Below, piece by piece: positions 1 to 8,719 of a DNA stretch of 64,000 nt. Both the position numbers and the translations under genes were made by a program. The notes under the pieces were generated by a model, which ran no database searches, was not told the origin of the DNA, and saw only the letters and a list, made by a program, of their open reading frames with translations. Position 1 is the stretch's first letter. Every line of letters starts with the position of its first letter. Source of the DNA: an uncultured Oscillospiraceae bacterium (GTDB taxonomy: Bacteria > Bacillota > Clostridia > Oscillospirales > Oscillospiraceae); the NCBI GenBank assembly GCA_949935795.1, contig CATLFX010000001.1:1-64000 (forward strand). Direction: 5' to 3'.

Positions 1-133
1 AGCCTTTCGGCTCTACGGGAGTGAACAGAACTTATCCCTGCTGTCCTACAGCTATTGTATCACGGGTATCTCTAAGCCTGCTGATACTGAAAACCTATTA
101 ACTTGAAACTTATTATACGAGGAGTGATTGTAA

Positions 134-1396
134 ATGCTCAAGCTTGACCTGTCCAATCTGGAAGGTGTGGTCTCCCAGGACCAGATCAACGCCATGGCCC
201 CCGAGGTGGAGGCCGCCCACGCCAAGCTCTACGATCCCGCCGCCCCCGGCTCCGATTTTGTGGGCTGGGTGCGCCTGCCCGAGAACTATGACAAGGATGA
301 GCTCGACCGCATCCAGAAGGCCGCCGCCCAGATCCGCAAGGATTCCCAGGTGCTGGTGGTCATCGGCATCGGCGGCTCCTATCTGGGGGCCCGGGCGGCG
401 CTGGAGGTGTTCCCCTCCGACGGTCCGGAGATCTGCTTTGTGGGCTGCTCCCTCAGCCCCAACCAGCTGGAGGCGGTCATCCACAAGCTGGACGACCGGG
501 ACTGGTCCATCAACGTGATCTCCAAGTCCGGCGGCACCACCGAGCCCGCCGTGGCCTTCCGGGTGTTCCGGGACCTGCTGGTGAAGCAGTACGGCGAGGA
601 CGCGGACAAGCGCATCTACGCCACCACCGACAAGGCCCGGGGGGCCCTCAAGACCCTGGCCGATTCCAACGGCTGGGAGACGTTTGTGGTGCCCGACGAC
701 GTAGGCGGCCGGTTCTCCGTGCTGTCTGCCGTGGGCCTGCTGCCCATCGCCGTGGCTGGCACTGACATCGGCGCGCTGATGGCCGGCGCCCGGGACGCCA
801 TGAACGCCTTTGACAAGCGGGATATGTCCAACCCGGTGTGGCAGTATGTGGCGGCCCGGAACCTGCTGTACCGCGCGGGCAAGAAGATCGAGCTGTTCTG
901 CTCCTATGAGCCCTCCTATTCCTTCGTGGGCGAGTGGCTGAAGCAGCTGTTTGGCGAGTCCGAGGGCAAGGACGGCAAGGGCATTTTCCCGGCCTCCGCT
1001 CAGTTCACCACCGACCTGCACTCTCTGGGGCAGTATATTCAGGACGGCGAGCGGCACCTGTTTGAAACGGTCATCTATGTGGACGACACCGGCTGTGACA
1101 TCGCCATTCCCTACAGCGACGACAACGGGGACAACCTGAACTATCTGGCGGGCAAGCCCCTGAGCTTTGTCCGGGAGATGGCTTTCAAGGGCACCCTGGC
1201 CGCCCACAAGGACGGCGGCGCGCCCTCCATGGTGCTCCGCCTGGACAAGATGGACGTTCACGCCCTGGGCGAGCTGTTCTATTTCTTCGAGTTGTCCTGC
1301 GGCATCAGCGGCCACGTGCTGGGGGTCAACCCCTTCAACCAGCCCGGCGTGGAGGCCTACAAGAAGAACATGTTCGCCCTGCTGGGCCGTCCCTGA
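134..1396 (+). CDS. pgi: Glucose-6-phosphate isomerase
   Basis: 420 aa ORF with PGI motifs (VVIGIGGSYLGARAALE, VISKSGGTTEPAVAFR, QFTTDLHSLGQ); RBS gaggagtg upstream. Confidence 0.96.
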   Translation: MLKLDLSNLEGVVSQDQINAMAPEVEAAHAKLYDPAAPGSDFVGWVRLPENYDKDELDRIQKAAAQIRKDSQVLVVIGIGGSYLGARAALEVFPSDGPEICFVGCSLSPNQLEAVIHKLDDRDWSINVISKSGGTTEPAVAFRVFRDLLVKQYGEDADKRIYATTDKARGALKTLADSNGWETFVVPDDVGGRFSVLSAVGLLPIAVAGTDIGALMAGARDAMNAFDKRDMSNPVWQYVAARNLLYRAGKKIELFCSYEPSYSFVGEWLKQLFGESEGKDGKGIFPASAQFTTDLHSLGQYIQDGERHLFETVIYVDDTGCDIAIPYSDDNGDNLNYLAGKPLSFVREMAFKGTLAAHKDGGAPSMVLRLDKMDVHALGELFYFFELSCGISGHVLGVNPFNQPGVEAYKKNMFALLGRP

Positions 1397-1398
1397 CC

Positions 1399-1618
1399 TA
1401 CTTTTTCTTGAAAGAAAAAGTAGGCAAAAAGAACTTTGGCTCGCTGACCGCCAAGGTGGTTTCGTTTTGGATTTCTACTCGGCGACGGGAAGTCTGCCTG
1501 ATGGACACGGCTATTTCTTGAAAGAAAAAGTAGGCAAAAAGAACTTTAGCTCGCTGACCGCCAGGGTGGTTTCGTTTTGGATTTCTGCCCGGCGACGGGG
1601 AGCTTGGTTGACGGACGC
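1399..1618. repeat. Two tandem ~110 bp units, each carrying 'ttcttgaaagaaaaagtaggcaaaaagaactttRgctcgctgaccgccaRggtggtttcgttttggatttct'
   Basis: Direct comparison of 1401-1490 with 1511-1600; period 110 bp, few mismatches. Confidence 0.9.
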
Positions 1619-1649
1619 ACCCGTCCGACAGCTGTTGTTTGCAAAAAAT

Positions 1650-1678
1650 CCGGCCCGTCCTCTCAGAGGGCGGGCCGG
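1650..1678. terminator. Intrinsic (bidirectional) terminator hairpin
   Basis: ccggcccg tcctctcagagg gcgggccgg, flanked by A-run and T-run. Confidence 0.8.
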
Positions 1679-1698
1679 TGCTTTTGATTTGCGGGTTC

Positions 1699-1917
1699 TC
1701 AATACTCCCGCCGGAGCTGGTCCTCGGACACGCCATAGGTCTCCAGAAACTCCCGCAGGTCGGCGTGGTCGCGGATCAGCATGATGTCGTAAAATTTTCC
1801 TGTAGTCTCGTCCTTAAAGCCCGCCGTCTGCTCTCCGGTGCAGATGCTGGTGCGGAGCACCGGCGTTTTTCCCGTTTTGTCAAAGGTGGAGACGGCCTTT
1901 TTGCGGTGGAAAAACAT
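1699..1917 (-). CDS. Small conserved hypothetical protein (72 aa)
   Basis: MFFHRKKAVSTFDKTGKTPVLRTSICTGEQTAGFKDETTGKFYDIMLIRDHADLREFLETYGVSEDQLRREY; internal ATG with ggagag RBS preferred over the longer ORF start. Confidence 0.7.
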   Translation of the reverse strand: MFFHRKKAVSTFDKTGKTPVLRTSICTGEQTAGFKDETTGKFYDIMLIRDHADLREFLETYGVSEDQLRREY

Positions 1918-2055
1918 GGATTTCTCTCCTTCCAAGCCCCTGAGATTGGATAAATTTTTTAAAGGGCGCTTAAAAAGCGTGAAACAGGCTTGAAAACAGC
2001 CGGCCCTTTGAGGTAAGATGGGTTTATCAATGATACCGGGAAAGGGCGGCGGCAC

Positions 2056-3231
2056 ATGAACAAGGAATTTCTCAAAAAGATATTCTTCCAATCCCTGACG
2101 GGCTTTCTCTCTCTGGCGCTGGCGATTCTGCTGTTTTTCTGCATTCAGCGGCTGGACCAGCTGCGAAGCGGCTTCCACTGGCTGATGGGGGTGCTTACGC
2201 CTTTCATCTACGGTGGGGTGATGGCCTATCTGTTGAAAACTCCTTGTAATTTTTTAGACGGTGTTTTCCGGGAGGTTTTGCCGGAGCGCCTGAAAAAGCG
2301 GGCCAGCATATTCAGCGTCGTCGCTGTCATGGTCATCAGCGCCCTGGTGATCTACCTGCTGCTCAGCATGGTCATCCCGGAGATGGTGGAGAGCATCATC
2401 GCCCTGGCCGCCGTAGTCCCGCCCAAGGCTCAGGAGTTCGCTCAGTGGGTGCTGGGTCACCTGGAGGGCAATGAGATGCTCCAGGGGTACGCCAACGAGG
2501 CCTTTGCCAGTGTGGAGAGCTGGCTGCGCAACTGGGCCAATACCGACCTGCTGACCACCATGCGGGGGATGATGGACGGGGTGGTGAGCACGGTGGGCTC
2601 TGTGATTACCGTACTGAAAAATATCGTTCTGGGGATCATCATCTGCGTCTATCTGCTGCTGGCCCGGGAGAAGTTCGCCAAACACGGCAAGGCCCTGGTA
2701 TACGCCGCCTTCAAGCCGGAGCGGGCGGAGTCCCTGCTCAAGGAGTTTTCCTTCATCGACAGTACATTTGTGGGCTTTTTCGGCGGAAAGATTCTGGACA
2801 GCGCCATCGTGGGGCTGATCTGCTACGTGTTCTGCCTGATCATGACCTTTGTAGCGGGCTTCCAGAATGCGGTGCTCATCAGCGTGATCATCGGCGTCAC
2901 CAACGTGATTCCCTACTTTGGGCCCTTTATCGGCGCGGCGCCGGCCGCTTTGCTGATTCTGATCTCCAGCCCCCGGAACTGCCTGATTTTCCTGATTTTC
3001 ATCGTTATTTTACAGCAATTTGACGGCAACGTGCTGGGGCCAAAGCTGCTGGCCGGGAGCGTGGGGCTCACCGGATTCTGGGTCCTGTTCGCCATCACTC
3101 TGTTTGAGGGCCTGTTTGGTTTTGTGGGCATCCTGGCGGGGGTGCCGGTGTTTGCCGTCATCTATGACCTGATCCGCCGGTGGGTGGTGGCTGGTCTGAA
3201 GAAGCACGATAAACTGGATGTGCTGCAATAG
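2056..3231 (+). CDS. AI-2E family transporter (UPF0118) membrane protein
   Basis: Polytopic; C-terminal motif GVTNVIPYFGPFIGAAPAALL and FDGNVLGPKLLAGSVGLTGFWVLFAITLFEGLFGFVGILAGVPVFAVIY. Confidence 0.9.
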   Translation: MNKEFLKKIFFQSLTGFLSLALAILLFFCIQRLDQLRSGFHWLMGVLTPFIYGGVMAYLLKTPCNFLDGVFREVLPERLKKRASIFSVVAVMVISALVIYLLLSMVIPEMVESIIALAAVVPPKAQEFAQWVLGHLEGNEMLQGYANEAFASVESWLRNWANTDLLTTMRGMMDGVVSTVGSVITVLKNIVLGIIICVYLLLAREKFAKHGKALVYAAFKPERAESLLKEFSFIDSTFVGFFGGKILDSAIVGLICYVFCLIMTFVAGFQNAVLISVIIGVTNVIPYFGPFIGAAPAALLILISSPRNCLIFLIFIVILQQFDGNVLGPKLLAGSVGLTGFWVLFAITLFEGLFGFVGILAGVPVFAVIYDLIRRWVVAGLKKHDKLDVLQ

Positions 3232-3233
3232 AT

Positions 3234-3270
3234 TGGAAAAGGCGGACGGCCTGGGGCCGTCCGCCTTTTG
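3234..3270. terminator. Bidirectional intrinsic terminator between convergent genes
   Basis: aaaaggcggacggcctggggccgtccgcctttt. Confidence 0.9.
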
Positions 3271-3274
3271 GCGC

Positions 3275-4948
3275 TCAGCGGGTGTAGCTGGGGCTGTGCT
3301 GGCCCTTGAGCTTGAACCGCTTGGTCTGGTCCTCCAGCACGTGGACCTGCTCGAACAGCTCGGAGCTGACGGCGGCGGACTCCTCGCTGCTGGCGGAGTT
3401 GGTCTGTACTACGGAGGAGATCTGCCCGATGCCCTCGGACACCTGGGACAGGGACTCGGCCTCCTGGTGGATGGCGTCGGTGATGGTCCCGATGGCCTTG
3501 TTGGACTCCACCACCAGCGCCAGCGCTTTCTTCAGGGAAGCGGATACCTCGCCCACGATCTGGGTGCCCCGGTGGGTGGCCTGGATGGAGTTCTCAATGA
3601 GGCCCTTGGTGGCCTTGGCGGCCTCGTCGGACTTGGAGGCAAGGCTGCGCACCTCGTCGGCCACCACGGCGAAGCCCTTGCCCGCGGCCCCGGCCCGGGC
3701 GGCCTCCACGGCGGCGTTCAGGGCCAGAATGTTGGTCTGGAAGGCGATGTCCTCGATGGTGGAGATGATCTTGCCGATCTGCTGAGAGGCGTCGGAGATA
3801 TCCGCCATGGCGGACACCATCTGCTCCATCTGCTCGCTGCTCAGTGACACCTGCTGGCTGGTAAGCTTGGCGCTGTCCTGGGCGGCGGCGGCGGCCTGGG
3901 CGTTGCGCCCGGCGCTCTTGGACAAGTCGTCCACGGTGGCATACAGCTCCTGCACCGCGCTGGCCTGTTCCGTGGCCCCCTGGGCCAGGGCCTGGGCCCC
4001 GCTGGACAGCTGCTCGGCGTGGCCGGAGACCCGCTGCTCCGCCTGGACGATGTTGCCCATGGCGTCGGACAGGGCCACGGTGAAGCTGTTCATAGCCTCC
4101 TCAATGGTGCTGAAGTCGCCAATGTACCGGGTGGAGGTGTGTACGTCAAAGTTGCCCTGAGCCAGCTCTCCCATCACCCGGTCGATGTCCTCGATGTAGG
4201 TGCGGATGAGGCCCACGGAGTCCTCCAGGGTCTGGGCCAACTGGCCCAGCTCGTTTTTGGAGGTGTACTCCAGATCCAGCGACAGGTTGCCCTCCTGGAG
4301 CGGTTTTGCCTTATTGGTGATGAGCAGCAGGGGCTGGATGACATTGCGCATCACGAACACCACCAGGCTGATGAGGGCCACAAGGTTGAGCACCAGGCAG
4401 ATGATGGTGAGGGTGTGCATGAGAGCGACGGTGGAGCTCATGCGCTGGGCGCACTCGGTGCTCAGCTGGGTGCCCCGGGCCACCACCTGGTCCAGCAGGC
4501 CCACCAGGGTGGCCAGGTTGGCCTGGATGGTCTCCTGATTATACTGCTGGGCCCGGTCGTGGCTGTTGCTGTACATTTCCAGCGCGGTGCCCGCAGAGGC
4601 GTGAAGCTCCTTGTGCAGCGGCTCGATCTCCGCGCGCAGGCGGTTGATCTCCTCGTCCTCCAGTTCCAGATCGCTGTACAGCCACTTGCCCAGCACACAG
4701 CCGGTGTGGTCCATGCTGCCGGTGAACTCGGTGCCGACGTAAAGGGCGTTGCTCAGGTTGACCGACCACTTGTAGTGGGCCACCTCCGCCTTTTGGGCGT
4801 TGTCCAGCAGGGCGTTGGCCTGGGCGCTGGCGGCCTGGGTGCTCTCAATGCGCAGGATATTCATGGTGGTCACGCAGCTGAATAGGATCACAGCGACGAT
4901 GGCGCAGATCACCCGAATGTTGACAGATCTCTTGATACTTGTACCCAT
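3275..4948 (-). CDS. Methyl-accepting chemotaxis protein with extracytoplasmic CZB-like region, HAMP and MA signalling domains
   Basis: Two TM segments, MA hairpin [39 protein letters not shown]; start at MGTSIKRS with ggggga upstream. Confidence 0.93.
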   Translation of the reverse strand: MGTSIKRSVNIRVICAIVAVILFSCVTTMNILRIESTQAASAQANALLDNAQKAEVAHYKWSVNLSNALYVGTEFTGSMDHTGCVLGKWLYSDLELEDEEINRLRAEIEPLHKELHASAGTALEMYSNSHDRAQQYNQETIQANLATLVGLLDQVVARGTQLSTECAQRMSSTVALMHTLTIICLVLNLVALISLVVFVMRNVIQPLLLITNKAKPLQEGNLSLDLEYTSKNELGQLAQTLEDSVGLIRTYIEDIDRVMGELAQGNFDVHTSTRYIGDFSTIEEAMNSFTVALSDAMGNIVQAEQRVSGHAEQLSSGAQALAQGATEQASAVQELYATVDDLSKSAGRNAQAAAAAQDSAKLTSQQVSLSSEQMEQMVSAMADISDASQQIGKIISTIEDIAFQTNILALNAAVEAARAGAAGKGFAVVADEVRSLASKSDEAAKATKGLIENSIQATHRGTQIVGEVSASLKKALALVVESNKAIGTITDAIHQEAESLSQVSEGIGQISSVVQTNSASSEESAAVSSELFEQVHVLEDQTKRFKLKGQHSPSYTR

Positions 4949-5250
4949 GATACATGGTCCCCCTTCGTGGTTTTTCTGAGAGATTGATAGAAAGCGTGTC
5001 GGTATCATCCATCACCTCATTGCAGGCGGCGCCCGCCGCAGGCCGTCGTCGTCAACAGGGCGCCATAGATTTCCGCCCATGGCGGAAAACGGAAGCAGTA
5101 GCACTATTATATGATAAGAACGGGATAAATGCAAGAGTAACCCGCTCCGGCGGGGCGGGAAGTTTTTCCGGCCGGTCCTGAGGTTGCGCCAGGAGGGGAA
5201 TATATGGTATACTTTTCCTGTTATGCAGGGAAAAGAGAGGAGGAGAGGCT

Positions 5251-6222
5251 GTGTACGAGCTGATCCCGCTGCCCCTGTCCGCCGGAATTCTGGCCCAGTA
5301 CGGCGGGGCGGAGGGCCTGCGGAAAGAGCTGGCCGCCCTGGGCTGTCAGGGGGTGGAGGCCATCTGGGCGGGGGAGCCCGTCCCGGAGGAATTTCCCCGG
5401 TCGCTGGCGGTGGGCTGGCACCTCACCTTTTTCACCGACTGGCTGGACCTCTACCGGGAGGACAGGGCCATGCTGGAGGAGAAATACGGCACCCTGGAGG
5501 AGGCCCGGCGCTTCTACGGCGGGCTGGGGGCGGACTATGTGCTGGAGGTCTACCGGGCGGACCTGGAGCGGGCCCGGGCCATGGGGGCAAAATACGTGGT
5601 GTTCCACGTGTCCGACGTGTCCATTGAGGAGGGCTACACCTATCGCTGGCGGCACACCGCGGAGGAGGTCATTGATACGGCTGCGGAGGTGGTCAACACC
5701 CTGTTCCAGGGGGCGGAGGGCGGGCCGGACCTTCTGCTGGAGAACCTGTGGTGGCCGGGGCTGACCATGACGGACCCGGCCCTCACCGGGCGTCTGCTGG
5801 ACCGGGTGGATTACCCGAAAAAGGGGCTCATGCTGGACACCGGCCACCTGATGAACGCCAACCGGGACCTGACCACGCAAAAAGAGGGGGTGGACTACAT
5901 CCACCGGATGCTGGACGCCCACGGGAGCCTGTGCCGGTACATCCGGGGGCTCCACTTTCACCAGTCCCTCAGCGGGGCCTACGTGAGGGACCACACCGGC
6001 GCCGTGCCCTCCGGCCTGCCCCGGGACAGCGTGGAGCAGTACGGCGTCAACTACCGCCACATCCAGAAGATCGACCGGCACCAGCCCTGGACCGTGCCGG
6101 AGGCGGCGTCCATTGTGGAGCGGCTTCAGCCGGATTACCTCACCCACGAGCTGGCGGCGGACAGCCCGGCTGCCCGGCGGGAGGCCACCCTGCGGCAGAG
6201 ACGGGAGCTGGGCGGCTCTTGA
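5251..6222 (+). CDS. Sugar phosphate isomerase/epimerase-like TIM-barrel protein
   Basis: GTG start with gagaggaggagaggct RBS; LLLENLWWPG, LMLDTGHLMNAN motifs of the xylose isomerase-like fold. Confidence 0.75.
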   Translation: MYELIPLPLSAGILAQYGGAEGLRKELAALGCQGVEAIWAGEPVPEEFPRSLAVGWHLTFFTDWLDLYREDRAMLEEKYGTLEEARRFYGGLGADYVLEVYRADLERARAMGAKYVVFHVSDVSIEEGYTYRWRHTAEEVIDTAAEVVNTLFQGAEGGPDLLLENLWWPGLTMTDPALTGRLLDRVDYPKKGLMLDTGHLMNANRDLTTQKEGVDYIHRMLDAHGSLCRYIRGLHFHQSLSGAYVRDHTGAVPSGLPRDSVEQYGVNYRHIQKIDRHQPWTVPEAASIVERLQPDYLTHELAADSPAARREATLRQRRELGGS

Positions 6223-6247
6223 CGGTTTCTTCATCCTGGAGTATACT
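6219..6247 (+). promoter_or_regulatory. Sigma-A type promoter TTGACG-N17-TATACT
   Basis: -35 at 6219-6224, -10 at 6242-6247, upstream of the topoisomerase B subunit gene. Confidence 0.7.
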
Positions 6248-6361
6248 ATTGTATAATTGGCGGTATACCGCGCGTTTTGCGCCTGGGAGGGGACGGGATT
6301 CGTCCCGGGCGGACAAAATCCGGGGGCTTCGCCGCCCAGACTATCACAACGAGGTGCAGCT

Positions 6362-8350
6362 ATGGCAAGGTCCACTCCGAAACAGCAGTACGGCAACGAC
6401 TCCATCTCCGCCCTGAAGGGGGCGGACCGGGTGCGCAAGCGCCCCGGCGTCATCTTTGGCTCCGACGGGCTGGAGGGCTGTGAGCACGCCGTGTTTGAGA
6501 TCCTCTCCAACGCCATCGACGAGGCCCGGGAGGGCCACGGCGACCTGATCACCGTCACCCGGTACGAGGATCGGTCCATCGAGGTGGAGGACTTTGGCCG
6601 GGGCTGCCCGGTGGACTGGAACGAGGCGGAGGGCCGCTACAACTGGGAGCTGGTGTTCTGCGAGCTGTACGCCGGGGGCAAGTACAAGGAGGGCGGCGGG
6701 GACAACTACGAGTACTCCCTGGGCCTCAACGGCCTGGGCTCCTGCGCCACCCAGTACGCCAGCGAGTATTTCGACGCCACCATCTACCGGGACGGGTTCA
6801 AATACACCCTCCACTTTGAAAAGGGCGAGATTGTGGGAGAGATGGGCAAGGAGCCCGCCGACCGAAAAAAGACCGGCTCCAAATTCCGCTGGAAGCCCGA
6901 TCTGGAGGTGTTCACCGACATCGACATCCCGGTGGACTATTACACCGACGTGATGAAGCGCCAGGCGGTGGTCAACGCCGGGGTGACCTTCCGCTTCCGC
7001 AATCAGGCCGGCGGGAAATTTGAGACCACCGATTTCCGCTACGAGAACGGCCTCATCGACTATGTCACCGAGCTGGCGGGGGAGGATTTCCTCACCGTCC
7101 CGGTGTTCTGGCAGGCGGAGCGCCGGGGCCGGGACCGGGCGGACAAGGCGGAATACAAGGTGAAGCTGTCGGTGTCCTTCTGCTTCTCCAACCGGGTGCA
7201 GGTGGTGGAACACTACCACAACTCCTCCTGGCTGGAGCACGGCGGCTCGCCGGAAAAGGCCATGCGGCTGGCCTTTGTGTCCGCCATCGACGGCTGGCTC
7301 AAGCAGAACAATAAATATCAAAAAAACGAGGCCAAGGTGACCTGGGCGGACATTCAGGACTGCCTGGTGCTGGTGAGCAGCAACTTCTCCACCCAGACCA
7401 GCTACGAGAACCAGACCAAAAAGTCCATCACCAACAAGTTTGTCCAGGAGACCATGACCGAGTTCCTCCGTTCCCAGCTGGAGGTCTATTTCATCGAGAA
7501 CCCCATGGACGCGGAGAAGATCGCCGGGCAGGTGCTGGTGAACAAGCGCTCCCGGGAGACGGCGGAAAAGACCCGCCTGGGCATCAAGAAGAAGCTGTCC
7601 GGCTCAGTGGACATCTCCAACCGGGTGCAGAAGTTTGTGGACTGCCGCACCAAGGACGTGGAGAAGCGGGAGCTCTACATCGTGGAGGGCGACTCCGCCA
7701 TGGGGGCGGTGAAGCTGAGCCGGGACGCGGAGTTCCAGGGCATCATGCCCGTGCGGGGCAAGATTCTCAACTGCCTCAAGGCGGACTACGCCCGCATTTT
7801 CAAAAGCGAGATCATCACCGACCTTTTGAAGGTGATGGGCTGCGGGGTGGAGGTCAAGGATAAGCACGTGAAGGACCTGAACGCCTTCGACCTGGACAAT
7901 CTCCGCTGGAACAAAATCGTCATCTGCACCGACGGCGACGAGGACGGCTTTCAGATCCGCACCCTGATCCTGGCCATGCTGTACCGCCTCACCCCAACCC
8001 TGATCGAGAAGGGCTACGTCTACATCGCCGAGTCCCCCCTGTACGAGATCACCTGCAAGGAAAAGACCTGGTTTGCCTACTCCGACAAGGAGCGCAACGA
8101 CATTGTGGCCTCCCTGGAGGGCAAGAAGTTCGACGTGCAGCGCTCCAAGGGGCTGGGCGAGAACGAGCCGGACATGATGTGGCTGACCACCATGAGCCCG
8201 GACACCCGGCGGCTCATCAAGGTGATGCCGGAGGACGTGGAGCGCACCGCCCAGATTTTTGAGATGTTCCTGGGCAACGACCTCCAGGCCCGGAAGGACC
8301 ACATCGCCGACAGCGGGTATAAGTATTTGGATATGGCGGATATCTCTTAA
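6362..8350 (+). CDS. Type IIA topoisomerase B subunit (GyrB/ParE-like)
   Basis: ADRVRKRPGVIFGSDGLEGCEHAVFEILSNAIDEAREG (GHKL ATPase), LYIVEGDSAMGAVKLSRDAEFQGIMPVRGKILNC, CTDGDEDGFQIRTLILAMLYR (TOPRIM). Confidence 0.93.
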   Translation: MARSTPKQQYGNDSISALKGADRVRKRPGVIFGSDGLEGCEHAVFEILSNAIDEAREGHGDLITVTRYEDRSIEVEDFGRGCPVDWNEAEGRYNWELVFCELYAGGKYKEGGGDNYEYSLGLNGLGSCATQYASEYFDATIYRDGFKYTLHFEKGEIVGEMGKEPADRKKTGSKFRWKPDLEVFTDIDIPVDYYTDVMKRQAVVNAGVTFRFRNQAGGKFETTDFRYENGLIDYVTELAGEDFLTVPVFWQAERRGRDRADKAEYKVKLSVSFCFSNRVQVVEHYHNSSWLEHGGSPEKAMRLAFVSAIDGWLKQNNKYQKNEAKVTWADIQDCLVLVSSNFSTQTSYENQTKKSITNKFVQETMTEFLRSQLEVYFIENPMDAEKIAGQVLVNKRSRETAEKTRLGIKKKLSGSVDISNRVQKFVDCRTKDVEKRELYIVEGDSAMGAVKLSRDAEFQGIMPVRGKILNCLKADYARIFKSEIITDLLKVMGCGVEVKDKHVKDLNAFDLDNLRWNKIVICTDGDEDGFQIRTLILAMLYRLTPTLIEKGYVYIAESPLYEITCKEKTWFAYSDKERNDIVASLEGKKFDVQRSKGLGENEPDMMWLTTMSPDTRRLIKVMPEDVERTAQIFEMFLGNDLQARKDHIADSGYKYLDMADIS

Positions 8351-8369
8351 TTTTGCCTCCGGCGGTCCG

Positions 8370-8404
8370 CTTTTTCTTTGTGCAGAAAAAGCGGGGCAAA
8401 AAGA
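8370..8404 (+). repeat. Hairpin + GCAAAAAGAAAC intergenic repeat
   Basis: ccgctttttctttgtgcagaaaaagcggggcaaaaagaaac; same design as the elements at ~1400, 1510 and 61535. Confidence 0.7.
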
Positions 8405-8446
8405 AACTTTTACACTTCTTCATAGGAAAGGCGGTGGTCTGCGCCA

Positions 8447-8647
8447 ATGTATATCATCTTCGCCGCAGCTCTGGCCTGCCTGCTGGGCCGACTGATTTGG
8501 AAGGAGCTGGGCCGTTCCGCCTTGTCCCGCCCGGTCCGCGCCGGACTGACGGCGCTGGGTGTAGTGGTGAGCGCTGCGCTGGTCCTTTGGGGAGGTGTCT
8601 GCCTCTCCATCTACCTGTTCCAGTGGAACGACCCCATCACCTGGTGA
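8447..8647 (+). CDS. Small membrane protein, hypothetical (66 aa)
   Basis: MYIIFAAALACLLGRLIWKEL...AGLTALGVVVSAALVLWGGVCLSIYLFQW; two TM segments. Confidence 0.55.
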   Translation: MYIIFAAALACLLGRLIWKELGRSALSRPVRAGLTALGVVVSAALVLWGGVCLSIYLFQWNDPITW

Positions 8648-8719
8648 CCATGTACCCCACACCGCGGGGCGGTGTAAAGATAAAAGCAGCTTTATTTGTG
8701 TGAAAAGGAGGAACCAATC

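Noticed and set aside
1167-1784. 205-aa plus-strand ORF through the 110-bp tandem repeat
   Set aside because: Starts inside pgi in another frame and runs through repeats and a terminator; no protein-like conservation.
5010-5180. c-di-GMP (GEMM) riboswitch upstream of the chemoreceptor
   Set aside because: GC-rich leader but no GEMM core motif on the minus strand.
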